Part shown: positions 16,729 to 23,683 of the stretch, piece after piece
How positions within the stretch are numbered: position 1 is the stretch's first letter
Layout of the letters: each line of letters opens with the position of its first letter
Assembly (NCBI GenBank): GCA_025964695.1
Contig: JAOPYK010000108.1
Coordinates: forward strand, 1 to 34,909
Source: Streptosporangiaceae bacterium
GTDB taxonomy: Bacteria > Actinomycetota > Actinomycetes > Streptosporangiales > Streptosporangiaceae
DNA length: 34,909 nt
Direction: 5' to 3'
Program-made: the position numbers and the translations under genes
Notes under the pieces: model-generated
What the model saw: the letters and a program-made list of their open reading frames with translations, nothing else
What the model was told of the DNA's origin: nothing
Database searches by the model: none

Positions 16729-16868
16729 GGCTGATGAACGATCCCTGGGGCGATAAGAGAGGAATAACCGCTCTGGCTGGGTATAGGAGATAGAACGGCC
16801 TTGGATGGATATGAGGGGAATTGCCACTCCGGGTGAGCACGAGAGGAATTCAACCCGACTCGGGGATA
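16729..16868. repeat. Degenerate 28-bp tandem repeats between kinase and protease genes
   Basis: Segments starting at 16729, 16757, 16785, 16813 and 16841 line up with an exact 28-base period. The clearest copies begin GAGAGGAAT (16757), GAGGGGAATT (16813) and GAGAGGAATT (16841), and four copies have a TGG or CGG block at bases 17-20. The copies are diverged. The region is less GC-rich than its surroundings and contains no gene. Confidence 0.55.
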
Positions 16869-16892
16869 CCTGAATCGCCCTGATTCGTTCCT

Positions 16893-16942
16893 GTGGTCAA
16901 GGAGCCGTGGTCAGGCGCCGTGGTCAAGGAGCCGTGGTCAGG
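16893..16942. promoter_or_regulatory. Four GTGGTCA iterons (27-bp duplication) upstream of the protease
   Basis: GTGGTCA begins at 16893, 16907, 16920 and 16934 (spacing 14, 13, 14). A 23-base block, 16893-16915, is repeated exactly at 16920-16942. The array ends 28 bases before the protease start codon, close to its GGGGAGG ribosome binding site. Direct-repeat sites are typical for OmpR-family regulators, so the adjacent regulator may bind here. The repeats could also be a simple duplication. Confidence 0.5.
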
Positions 16943-16970
16943 GATACGGACAGGCCGGGGAGGAACGCTC

Positions 16971-18047
16971 ATGAGCGAGATCCCACCGCCACGCCGAAGA
17001 GCGGGCGGAGCAGTCGGCTATGCGGTCGGGCTGGGAATCGCGGCGGTCCTCGGGCTCTCGGCGGTACAGCCGCTGCTGAGCCACGATCCCCCGGCCGTGA
17101 CCGCCGAACCGCTGGTGAAGAGCACCGTTCCCAGCGGCAGGCGTCCCGGCGTGGCCAACATCGACACCGAGCTGGGCTTCCGGGACGCACGGGCCGCCGG
17201 CTCCGGGATCGTGCTCGACGGCACGGGCACCGTGCTGACCAACAACCACGTCATCCAGGGCGCCACCCGCATCAAGGTCACCGACACCGACAACGGCCGG
17301 ACCTACTCCGCCCGGGTGGTCGGCTACTCCAGGACCGCCGACATCGCCGTGCTGAAGCTCCAGAACGCGACGAAGCTCAAGGCGGCCAGGCTCGGTGACT
17401 CCTCCAAGGTCATCCAGGGAGACCTGGTCACCGCCGTCGGCAACGCGGGCGGCAAGGGCGGCGATCCGACCGTGGTCACCGGCACCGTGATGGGGGTCGA
17501 AGAGTCGATCATCGCCACGGATCAGAGCGACGGCAGCACCGAGCGGCTGAGCGGGCTCATCCGGACCAGCGCCCCGATTCAGCCCGGCGACTCGGGCGGC
17601 CCGCTGCTGGACACCGAGGGCCGGGTCATCGGTATCGACACCGCCGCCTCGCTCGGCTACCACATGAAGCTGGGCACCGGTGAGGGCTACTCCATTCCGA
17701 TCAGCCGGGCGATGCCCATCGTCCGCCAGATCATCAAGGGCACCACGTCCCCGGACGTCCACATCGGGCGTACGGCTCTGCTCGGCGTGCAGGTCCAGGC
17801 CTCCTCCGCGACCGGCCAGGGCGCCGCGGTCACCAAGGTCTTTCCCAGCACTCCGGCCGAGTCCGCGGGTCTCCTGCCGGGCGCCGTGGTCGACTCCCTG
17901 GACGGACAGTCCGTCGACTCCCCGGGGAAACTCACCGGGCTGCTGCTACGGCACCATCCCGACGACACCGTACGGCTTGGCTGGATGGACGGGTTCGGCC
18001 GGCACCACATGGCCAACGTACGTCTCGTCGACGGCCCGGCCCAGTGA
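16971..18047 (+). CDS. Membrane-anchored trypsin-like serine protease with PDZ domain (HtrA/PepD-like)
   Basis: A 358-residue S1C protease. After a basic N-terminus a single membrane anchor lies at about 15-35 (GYAVGLGIAAVLGLSAV). The catalytic triad is His93 (NNHVI), Asp124 (ADIAVLKL) and Ser208 (GDSGGP). A C-terminal PDZ domain (about 265-355) contains LLGVQVQ and the PAESAGLLPGAVV segment. Such proteases degrade misfolded proteins at the cell surface. The ATG at 16971 follows GGGGAGG; a longer reading frame from 16893 would translate the upstream repeats (VKEPWSG twice) and is judged unlikely. Position after a regulator/kinase pair matches PepD after MprAB. Confidence 0.9.
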   Translation: MSEIPPPRRRAGGAVGYAVGLGIAAVLGLSAVQPLLSHDPPAVTAEPLVKSTVPSGRRPGVANIDTELGFRDARAAGSGIVLDGTGTVLTNNHVIQGATRIKVTDTDNGRTYSARVVGYSRTADIAVLKLQNATKLKAARLGDSSKVIQGDLVTAVGNAGGKGGDPTVVTGTVMGVEESIIATDQSDGSTERLSGLIRTSAPIQPGDSGGPLLDTEGRVIGIDTAASLGYHMKLGTGEGYSIPISRAMPIVRQIIKGTTSPDVHIGRTALLGVQVQASSATGQGAAVTKVFPSTPAESAGLLPGAVVDSLDGQSVDSPGKLTGLLLRHHPDDTVRLGWMDGFGRHHMANVRLVDGPAQ

Positions 18048-18057
18048 CCCGTCCGGC

Positions 18058-18174
18058 GATATCGAAGCGGACCGCACCGCCGATCTTCCGGAGCTGCTGC
18101 CCGCGATGAGCTTGTTCGCGCTGCTGCCTTTCGTCGGCAGGGACGAGGCGGCCGAAGAACTAGTGGGTCGCTGA
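18058..18174 (+). pseudogene. Remnant of a TetR-type regulator C-terminus, convergent to the intact TetR gene
   Basis: The plus strand encodes 38 residues ending in a stop. They match the C-terminus of the neighbouring minus-strand TetR protein: LPELLPAMSLFALLPFVGRDEAA against LPALLPSLTYFALLPLLGRDEAA (shown in part), and EADRTADLP against EAGQTSELP. No start or N-terminal helix-turn-helix precedes it, because the protease gene ends at 18047. It is therefore a 3' gene fragment left by an inverted duplication or by loss of a second, convergent TetR gene. Confidence 0.7.
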
Positions 18175-18222
18175 GGAGACGCGGGCGGCCTCGTCCCTGC
18201 CCAGGAGCGGCAGCAGCGCGAA
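18115..18222. repeat. Long inverted repeat at the 3' end of the TetR gene
   Basis: TTCGCGCTGCTGCC (18115-18128) pairs exactly with 18209-18222, and GGCAGGGACGAGGC (18136-18149) pairs exactly with 18188-18201, with 7 unpaired bases between the blocks and a 38-base loop. It arises from the inverted TetR fragment and could act as a bidirectional terminator for the convergent protease and TetR genes. Confidence 0.8.
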
Positions 18223-18861
18223 GTACGTCAGTGACGGCAGCAGCGCCGGCAGCTCACTGGTCTGGCCGGCTTCGACACGGACATAGACCGCGCCGTAGAT
18301 GCCCCCCACCACCGCGTCCACGACGACGGCCGGGATGGACGGAAGCCCATCGCCCGGATCGGCGAAGAACGCCCGGAAACCTTCGAGATAGCGGCTGCGC
18401 GCGTTGCGCACCCGCGGGCCGGCGGCGTTGACCTCCACCACCGAGGCGCGGGTGAAGGGCTCCTCGGCCGCCAGCGCCTTGAGCATGACCCGCAGGGCCG
18501 CCCGGATCCCCTCCGGCCAGGACGGCGCGGCCTGATGGGAGCGGGTCATCAGGGCGAGCAGCATGCCGGTGCCGTACTCGTAGGCGGCGAGAAAGCAGTC
18601 GTCCAGACTCGCGAAATGATCGTAGAAGGCCTTCTTGGTGACCCCGGCGGCCTCGGTGACCTTGCTGATCGTCACTGCGGAGTAGCCGTGCTCCGCGACC
18701 ACGAGGACGAACCCGTCGATGAGCCGGTCCCGCTGGATCTGCGCGACCTTCTCCGGCGGCAGCCCGTGGCGGCCCGGCTTGATGGCCCGTCCGGGGTCGA
18801 GGGCCGACCGGGACCCGGGCAGTACGAGATCGGCCGACTCTGAGGAAGACTGCCTTGGCAT
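18160..18861 (-). CDS. TetR/AcrR-family transcriptional regulator
   Basis: A 233-residue regulator. A charged tail of about 35 residues precedes the helix-turn-helix domain (about 40-88) with YSAVTISKVTEAAGVTKKAFYDHFAS, typical of TetR proteins. The C-terminal helical ligand domain has no recognisable effector signature. The ATG at 18861 follows AAGG at 6 bases. It is divergent from the amidase lipoprotein gene (start 19127). TetR proteins usually repress their own and a divergent promoter, so the 265-base gap may hold its operator; CTACTCACCGTCAG near 18875 is a weak candidate. Its 3' end forms a large inverted repeat with a gene fragment on the other strand. Confidence 0.9.
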   Translation of the reverse strand: MPRQSSSESADLVLPGSRSALDPGRAIKPGRHGLPPEKVAQIQRDRLIDGFVLVVAEHGYSAVTISKVTEAAGVTKKAFYDHFASLDDCFLAAYEYGTGMLLALMTRSHQAAPSWPEGIRAALRVMLKALAAEEPFTRASVVEVNAAGPRVRNARSRYLEGFRAFFADPGDGLPSIPAVVVDAVVGGIYGAVYVRVEAGQTSELPALLPSLTYFALLPLLGRDEAARVSSATH

Positions 18862-19126
18862 CGAAGACCTTACCTACTCACCGTCAGAAGCACGATACCT
18901 CCCGTACGCAGGCGGCCACGAGGGACGACGATTACCGTTCATGTCACACTCAGCGCCCCCGCCCACCGAGATCAGCATGCAGGATCCGGGCCGCAGTGTC
19001 TCCCACCAGGCAACAAAGCACCACCGACCACCACGAAGACTGATAGAACCGGCGCTCTCCCGCGTAGCGCCCCGGTCAACGCCGACCGGTGGCTACGGTA
19101 GGAGCTCGACAACGGAGGTTGCCCGC

Positions 19127-19948
19127 GTGCGACATCAGCCGGTCATCGGCGGGGTCCTACTCGCCCTGTCGCTGGGAATTCTCGCCGGATGTGGAAACGG
19201 TTCCACATCCGGGACGCAGGCGGCCGCGCCACCCCCCGCCGGCGGCACGTCCCCCGGCCGGCAGGGCACGGCGCAGAACCCAGGCACCGGAACCCTGGCG
19301 GGCAAGACCATCGTGCTCGACCCCGGCCATAACGGCGGCAACGGAAGCCATCCGGCCGAGATCGGCAAGATGGTCGACATCATCACCGCCCGCAAGGAAT
19401 GCGACACCACCGGCGCCGACACCAAGGCGGGCTACTCCGAGCACGCCTTCAACTGGGACGTCGCCAACCGGCTGCAAAGACTCCTGCGGGCACGCGGCGC
19501 CACCGTGATCCTCACCCGGCCCACCGACACCGGGGTCGGTCCCTGCATCACCGAGCGGGCGGCGACCGGCAACCGCGCCCATGCCGACGCGGCACTCTCC
19601 ATCCATGCCGACGGTGCTCCCGCGAGCGGCCACGGCTTCCACATCATCGAACCCATTCCGATCCCGGGCCACAACGCCAAGATCGTGCCCGCCTCGGACA
19701 AGCTGGGCCTGGCACTGCGGGACGCCTTCCACCGGGGCACCGGAACGCCGTACTCCAGCTACATCGGCAAGAACGCTCTCAACCCGCGCGACGACCTGGG
19801 CGGCCTCAATCTCTCCACGGTCCCCAAAGTCTTCATCGAATGCGGCAACATGCGCAATCCGGGTGACGCCACGAACCTCGTCAACCCGCGATTCCGCGAG
19901 AAGATCGCAGAGTCGCTGACCGCCGGATTCGAAGCGTACTTTTCCTGA
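19127..19948 (+). CDS. N-acetylmuramoyl-L-alanine amidase, lipoprotein (Amidase_3)
   Basis: A 273-residue predicted cell-wall hydrolase. The signal peptide ends in lipobox LAGC; a Gly/Pro/Thr linker leads to an Amidase_3 domain (about 55-272). Zinc-ligand and active-site segments are VLDPGHNGG near the start, the EHAFNWDV glutamate, LSIHADGA, and a final catalytic Glu in KVFIECGNMRN. It should cleave the lactyl-Ala bond of peptidoglycan outside the membrane. The GTG at 19127 has GGAGG at 8 bases; sequence further upstream in frame lacks a signal peptide and crosses the promoter region. Two Cys pairs may form disulfides. Confidence 0.9.
   Translation: MRHQPVIGGVLLALSLGILAGCGNGSTSGTQAAAPPPAGGTSPGRQGTAQNPGTGTLAGKTIVLDPGHNGGNGSHPAEIGKMVDIITARKECDTTGADTKAGYSEHAFNWDVANRLQRLLRARGATVILTRPTDTGVGPCITERAATGNRAHADAALSIHADGAPASGHGFHIIEPIPIPGHNAKIVPASDKLGLALRDAFHRGTGTPYSSYIGKNALNPRDDLGGLNLSTVPKVFIECGNMRNPGDATNLVNPRFREKIAESLTAGFEAYFS
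19185..19212 (+). other. Perfect 12-bp hairpin inside the amidase 5' coding region
   Basis: CCGGATGTGGAA (19185-19196) and TTCCACATCCGG (19201-19212) are exact reverse complements around a 4-base loop. It lies directly after the lipobox codons, about 60 bases from the start codon, and would be a very stable mRNA stem. It could slow translation during membrane insertion, or be a protein-binding palindrome. Confidence 0.6.
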
Positions 19949-19961
19949 GCCCGTTCTCCTG

Positions 19962-19977
19962 GCCGGATTTATCCGGC
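19962..19977 (+). terminator. Short hairpin after the amidase gene
   Basis: GCCGGATTTATCCGGC forms a 6-7 bp stem with a tiny loop, 13 bases after the amidase stop. No T tract follows. It is a plausible terminator ahead of the deacetylase gene. Confidence 0.5.
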
Positions 19978-20080
19978 ATACCGGAGTTGGTGCTGTTCCA
20001 TGCGCAGAAAGGACCCGGCGATAGCTCACGATCGCGGCCAACGCCCACATGTGAGGTCACCGGCTGGATAGCGTGAGCGC

Positions 20081-20890
20081 ATGGAGCAGAGCGAGCCGAC
20101 CCGCCGCCGTGCACTGTGGGCGCTGGGCGCAGCGGGCCTGGCCGCGGTGGCCGCGGGCGACAGCGCGCACCCTACGGCGCGGCAGCGGTTCGCCGCCGCT
20201 CCCGCCACCCGGCGACGCGCACTCATCCACCCGCGGGCCCGGCCGCCCGCGCAGGTCCCCGGCTGGACCCAGACCCCGCTGACGGCGGCCCACCAGCCCG
20301 TCCGGAGCCTGCATGACTTCCTCCCGGCCGCACCCGGCAACGCGATCGCGCTGACCATCGATGACGGTCCGCACCCCGAGTGGACGCCCAGGATGCTCGA
20401 CCTGCTGGCCGAGCATCAGGTGCACGCGACGTTCTCGCTGATCGGCCTTCAGGTGAAGCAGTTCCCCAAGCTCGCGGAGCGCATCGTCGCAGCTGGGCAC
20501 CAGCTGTGCAACCACACGATGAACCACCCGATCCCCTTCAACGCACTGTCGCATCGGCGCATCGTGTCCGAGGTCACCGAGGCTCGCGTGCGTATCGCCG
20601 ACGCCACGGGGATCACGCCCAGGTTCTTCCGGTCACCGGGCGGCTCCTGGTCACCGTCCATCGTGCACACCGCACATGGCCAGGACATGATCTGCATCGA
20701 CTGGGACATCGACCCCCGCGACTGGGCCCGGCCCGGCATCCGGCACATCACCAAGGCAATGATGGGCTGTGCCGCCGGCGACATCCTGCTCTGCCACGAC
20801 GGCGGCGGCGACCGCTCTGAGACCATCAAGGCCCTGCGCACCGTCATCCCCAGCCTCAAGCAGCGCGGGCTGACGTTCGTCTCCCTCTGA
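20081..20890 (+). CDS. Polysaccharide deacetylase (NodB/CE4 family), exported
   Basis: A 269-residue carbohydrate esterase. The N-terminus RRRALWALGAAGLAAVAAG looks like a TAT signal, so it acts outside the cell, probably removing N-acetyl groups from peptidoglycan or another glycan. The NodB domain (about 85-265) has motif 1 TIDDGPHPEW (catalytic and metal Asp), motif 2 NHTMNHP (two zinc histidines), motif 3 RSPGGSWSP, and a closing motif ILLCHDGGG. The ATG at 20081 gives the shortest N-terminus that keeps the twin-arginine signal. It may work with the amidase just upstream in wall remodelling. Confidence 0.92.
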   Translation: MEQSEPTRRRALWALGAAGLAAVAAGDSAHPTARQRFAAAPATRRRALIHPRARPPAQVPGWTQTPLTAAHQPVRSLHDFLPAAPGNAIALTIDDGPHPEWTPRMLDLLAEHQVHATFSLIGLQVKQFPKLAERIVAAGHQLCNHTMNHPIPFNALSHRRIVSEVTEARVRIADATGITPRFFRSPGGSWSPSIVHTAHGQDMICIDWDIDPRDWARPGIRHITKAMMGCAAGDILLCHDGGGDRSETIKALRTVIPSLKQRGLTFVSL

Positions 20891-20945
20891 CTTCCCCCTC
20901 TGACTTCGTCCCCCTCTGACTGTGTCTCTCTGATTCATCTCGCCG

Positions 20946-20972
20946 CCGGCTTGATCTCCTCTGATGAGCCGG
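20946..20972 (+). terminator. Hairpin terminator after the deacetylase gene
   Basis: CCGGCT (20946-20951) pairs with AGCCGG (20967-20972), with partial pairing inside the loop, followed by a G-rich stretch. It lies 56 bases after the deacetylase stop, beyond four near-copies of CTCTGACT that repeat the 3' end of the gene (20884-20935). Confidence 0.45.
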
Positions 20973-21037
20973 GGGCCGACGCGGCGCCGTGATGCCGGCC
21001 TCCAGGAATAGATCCACTACCCTGGCGGTTCAGGATC

Positions 21038-21057
21038 TATAGTTGAAAGTTAAACTA
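21038..21057 (+). promoter_or_regulatory. Candidate -10 box and palindromic operator of the flavin monooxygenase operon
   Basis: TAGTTGAAA-GTTAAACTA (21040-21057) is an imperfect palindrome with 7 of 9 pairs matched. It overlaps a TATAGT -10-like box (21038-21043) and ends 18 bases before the start codon. TAGTT...AACTA palindromes of this kind are typical operators of MarR/HxlR-type repressors. No convincing -35 was seen and no such regulator is encoded beside it. Confidence 0.45.
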
Positions 21058-21075
21058 CTTTTCGAAAGGGCCGTC

Positions 21076-22230
21076 ATGCAGTTCGGGATCTTCACTGTCG
21101 GTGACGTCACCACCGACCCGACGACCGGCCGGACGCCGTCCGAGACGGAGCGCATCAAATCCATGGTCACGATCGCGCGGAAGGCCGAGGATGTGGGCCT
21201 GGACGTCTTCGCCACCGGCGAGCACCACAACCCGCCGTTCGTGCCCTCGTCACCGACCACGATGCTGGGCTTCATCGCCGCCCGTACCGAGCGGATCATC
21301 CTGTCCACGTCGACGACGCTGATCACCACTAACGATCCAGTGAAGATCGCCGAAGATTTCGCGATGCTGCAGCACCTGGCCGACGGGCGGGTCGACCTGA
21401 TGATGGGCCGCGGCAACACCGGCCCGGTGTATCCCTGGTTCGGCCAGGACATCCGGCAGGGCATCCCGCTGGCCCTCGAGAACTACAACCTGCTGCACCG
21501 CTTGTGGCGCGAGCACGTCGTCGACTGGGAGGGCAAGTTCCGCAGCCCGCTCCAGAGCTTCACCTCGACGCCGCGGCCGCTCGACGGGGTGCCGCCGTTC
21601 GTCTGGCACGGCTCCATCCGCAGCCCGGAGATCGCCGAGCAGGCCGCCTACTACGGCGACGGGTTCTTCGCCAATCACATCTTCTGGCCGAAGGAGCACT
21701 TCATGCGCCTGATCGGCCTGTACCGCAGGCGTTTCGAACACTACGGCCACGGTACGGCCGACCAGGCGATCGTGGGTCTGGGGGGCCAGGTGTTCATGCG
21801 GCGCAATTCGCAGGACGCCGTGGCCGAGTTCCGGCCGTATTTCGACAACGCCCCCGTGTACGGGCACGGACCGTCACTGGAGGAGTTCACCGAGCAGACG
21901 CCGCTCACCGTGGGCAGCCCGCAGGAAGTGATCGACAAGACTCTTACCTTCCGTGAGCACTTCGGCGACTACCAGCGCCAGTTGTTCCTCATGGACCACG
22001 CCGGCCTCCCCCTAAAGACCGTCCTGGAGCAGCTCGACCTGCTGGGCGAGGAGGTCGTCCCGGTCCTGCGCAAGGAGTTCGAGGCGCTGCGCCCCAAGCA
22101 CGTCCCGGACGCACCGACGCACGCCGGTCTCCTCGAAGCGGCCAAGGCGACAGCGACCAAGGCGACCAGTGCTACCGAGGCGATCAGGGACAAGGCTGAC
22201 AACAACGACAGGACCGAGGTGACCTCATGA
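21076..22230 (+). CDS. FMN-dependent luciferase-like monooxygenase (CE1758 family)
   Basis: A 384-residue LLM-class flavin-dependent oxidoreductase with a TIM-barrel fold. It starts MQFGIFTVGDVT, with GEHHNPPFVPSSP in the position typical of the family, STSTTLITTNDPVKIAEDFAMLQHL in the barrel, and MMGRGNTGPVYPWFG near residue 110. The C-terminal 40 residues are Ala/Thr/Lys-rich and probably disordered. The ATG at 21076 follows GAAAGGG. It overlaps the FMN reductase gene by ATGA. The pair matches the CE1758/CE1759 two-component systems, in which the reductase supplies reduced flavin; the organic substrate is unknown. Confidence 0.9.
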   Translation: MQFGIFTVGDVTTDPTTGRTPSETERIKSMVTIARKAEDVGLDVFATGEHHNPPFVPSSPTTMLGFIAARTERIILSTSTTLITTNDPVKIAEDFAMLQHLADGRVDLMMGRGNTGPVYPWFGQDIRQGIPLALENYNLLHRLWREHVVDWEGKFRSPLQSFTSTPRPLDGVPPFVWHGSIRSPEIAEQAAYYGDGFFANHIFWPKEHFMRLIGLYRRRFEHYGHGTADQAIVGLGGQVFMRRNSQDAVAEFRPYFDNAPVYGHGPSLEEFTEQTPLTVGSPQEVIDKTLTFREHFGDYQRQLFLMDHAGLPLKTVLEQLDLLGEEVVPVLRKEFEALRPKHVPDAPTHAGLLEAAKATATKATSATEAIRDKADNNDRTEVTS

Positions 22231-22841
22231 CGCGCAAGCTCGCCGTGGTCTCCGCCGGGCTCAGCGAGCCCTCGTCGACCCGCCTGCTGGCCGACCGCCT
22301 CGCGGCGGCCACCACGCGACACCTGGAGCAACGGGGTCTCGACGTCAAGGTCGAGGTGCTCGAGTTGCGCGATCATGCCCATGACCTGGCCAACAATCTG
22401 CTCACCGGCTTTCCCGCCGGAAACCTGAAGCAGGCGATCGACAGCGTGGTAGGCGCCGACGGGCTGATCGCGGTCAGCCCGATCTTCAACGCCTCCTACA
22501 GCGGCCTGTTCAAGTCGTTCTTCGACGTCCTGGAAGCGGACTCGCTGACCGCCAAGCCCGTGCTGATCGCGGCCACCGGTGGTACGGCTCGCCACTCACT
22601 GGCGCTGGAGCACGCCGTCCGCCCGATGTTCGCCTACCTGCGTTCCGTCGTCGTGCCCACGGCCGTGTACGCCGCTTCGGAGGACTGGGGAGCGGGCGGC
22701 GACGACGGTCACGCGCTGGTCGACCGGATCGACCGGGCGGCCGGCGAACTTGCCGCCCTGATCGGCGCCCTCGGGCCGGCCCGCCGGCCCGGCCCGTTCG
22801 ACGAGCCGACGCCCTTCGAGGAGCTGCTGGCCCGCGGCTGA
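22227..22841 (+). CDS. NADPH-dependent FMN reductase (CE1759 family)
   Basis: A 204-residue flavodoxin-fold reductase. Family segments are LAVVSAGLSEPSSTRLLADRL at the N-terminus (FMN phosphate loop), VSPIFNASYSGLFKSFFDVL, and VLIAATGGTARHSLALEHAVRPMFAYL (each in part). It reduces FMN with NAD(P)H for the monooxygenase encoded just upstream, with which it overlaps by 4 bases. The length is normal. It ends the operon; GGCTGACGCCGGCTGACG at the stop is a small direct repeat. Confidence 0.92.
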   Translation: MTRKLAVVSAGLSEPSSTRLLADRLAAATTRHLEQRGLDVKVEVLELRDHAHDLANNLLTGFPAGNLKQAIDSVVGADGLIAVSPIFNASYSGLFKSFFDVLEADSLTAKPVLIAATGGTARHSLALEHAVRPMFAYLRSVVVPTAVYAASEDWGAGGDDGHALVDRIDRAAGELAALIGALGPARRPGPFDEPTPFEELLARG

Positions 22842-22975
22842 CGCCGGCTGACGGGTGCGCATCGCCGCCCGCCGCGCCGAATGAACCGAAGACCGGATGC
22901 TCGGATCTGTCATGGCGACGGTCTGCGCGCTGAGCCCGCCAGACCACGAACCGAGTTCCGCACAGCCCACCGGTT

Positions 22976-23007
22976 TTGACACCCTCCCATCCCTTGTGCC
23001 ATAGATT
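22976..23007 (+). promoter_or_regulatory. Probable promoter of a leaderless acetyltransferase transcript
   Basis: TTGACA (22976-22981) is a perfect -35 box. TAGATT (23002-23007, TAnnnT type) lies 7 bases before the ATG at 23015, so transcription would begin at or next to the start codon. The spacer of 20 bases is long; CATAGA at 23000 would give 18. No ribosome binding site precedes the gene, which fits a leaderless mRNA. Confidence 0.5.
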
Positions 23008-23014
23008 CTGGCCA

Positions 23015-23599
23015 ATGAACGCTACTCCCGAACCCAACTCCCGGGTCGTCCTGCGGCGGGTGGCGGCCGAAGATCAGGAGGAGTTCACCGGGCTGGCCAG
23101 AGCGAGCGTCGACCTGCACCGGTCGTGGATATATGCGCCGGCGACGGCCGCCGAGTTCGCGACCTACCTGGCACGGTTCGACCAGGTCACGGCGGTCGGC
23201 CTGCTGGTACGACTCCGTGACACCGGAGCGATCGCCGGGCTGGTCAACATCAGCCAGATCGTGCGCGGCCCTTACCAGCGAGGCGTTCTCGGCTACGCGG
23301 CCTTCGCCCCCACCGCCGGCCACGGCTACATGTCCGAAGGCCTCGGGCTCGCGCTGCGGTACGCCTTCGGTCCGCTCGGCCTGCGCCGACTGGAGGCCGA
23401 CATCCAGCCGGGCAACGAGACCTCCCTCAAACTCGTCAAGCGGCTGGGTTTTCGCCAGGAAGGCTACTCACCTGGCCTCATTCAGATCGAAGGCATCTGG
23501 CGAGACCATGAGCGCTGGGCCATCACCAGCGACACGATCGGCCATGTCCCGCCGCCACCGCCGGGACCTTTCCCCGGGGAACCACTGCCTTACGTTTAA
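23015..23599 (+). CDS. GNAT-family N-acetyltransferase (RimJ/RimL-like)
   Basis: A 194-residue acetyl-CoA-dependent acetyltransferase. The central GNAT fold includes YQRGVLGYAAFAPTAGHGYMSEGL (motif A region), LRRLEADIQPGNETSLKLVKRLGF (the acetyl-CoA pyrophosphate and motif B helices) and RQEGYSPGL, the order seen in RimJ/RimL-type alanine acetyltransferases. The ATG at 23015 is preferred over an upstream in-frame ATG (22976) because a TTGACA promoter overlaps the latter. It lies 85 bases before the fxsB gene but has its own promoter, and an AT-rich operator separates them; whether it modifies the Fxs peptide is unknown. Confidence 0.88.
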   Translation: MNATPEPNSRVVLRRVAAEDQEEFTGLARASVDLHRSWIYAPATAAEFATYLARFDQVTAVGLLVRLRDTGAIAGLVNISQIVRGPYQRGVLGYAAFAPTAGHGYMSEGLGLALRYAFGPLGLRRLEADIQPGNETSLKLVKRLGFRQEGYSPGLIQIEGIWRDHERWAITSDTIGHVPPPPPGPFPGEPLPYV

Positions 23600-23640
23600 A
23601 GATCTCAAATATGTATACATAGGTAAGCAAAACGTATAGT
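23592..23640 (+). promoter_or_regulatory. Promoter and nested palindromic operator of the fxsB operon
   Basis: TATGTATACATA (23610-23621) is a perfect 12-bp palindrome. It is flanked by a wider inverted repeat, ACGTTT (23592-23597) and AAACGT (23630-23635). TATAGT (23635-23640) is a good -10 box; a 17-base spacer would place the -35 at 23612-23617, inside the palindrome. No good -35 consensus is present, so a bound activator or repressor at the palindrome probably controls the operon. Confidence 0.6.
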
Positions 23641-23683
23641 GCGCAGTGCCGCGCCCGGGTCTCGCCACAGGGGGTTGATCAGC

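Noticed and set aside
18855-19043. 62-residue plus-strand frame in the TetR-amidase gap
   Set aside because: No ribosome binding site, biased composition, and it overlaps the probable TetR promoter.
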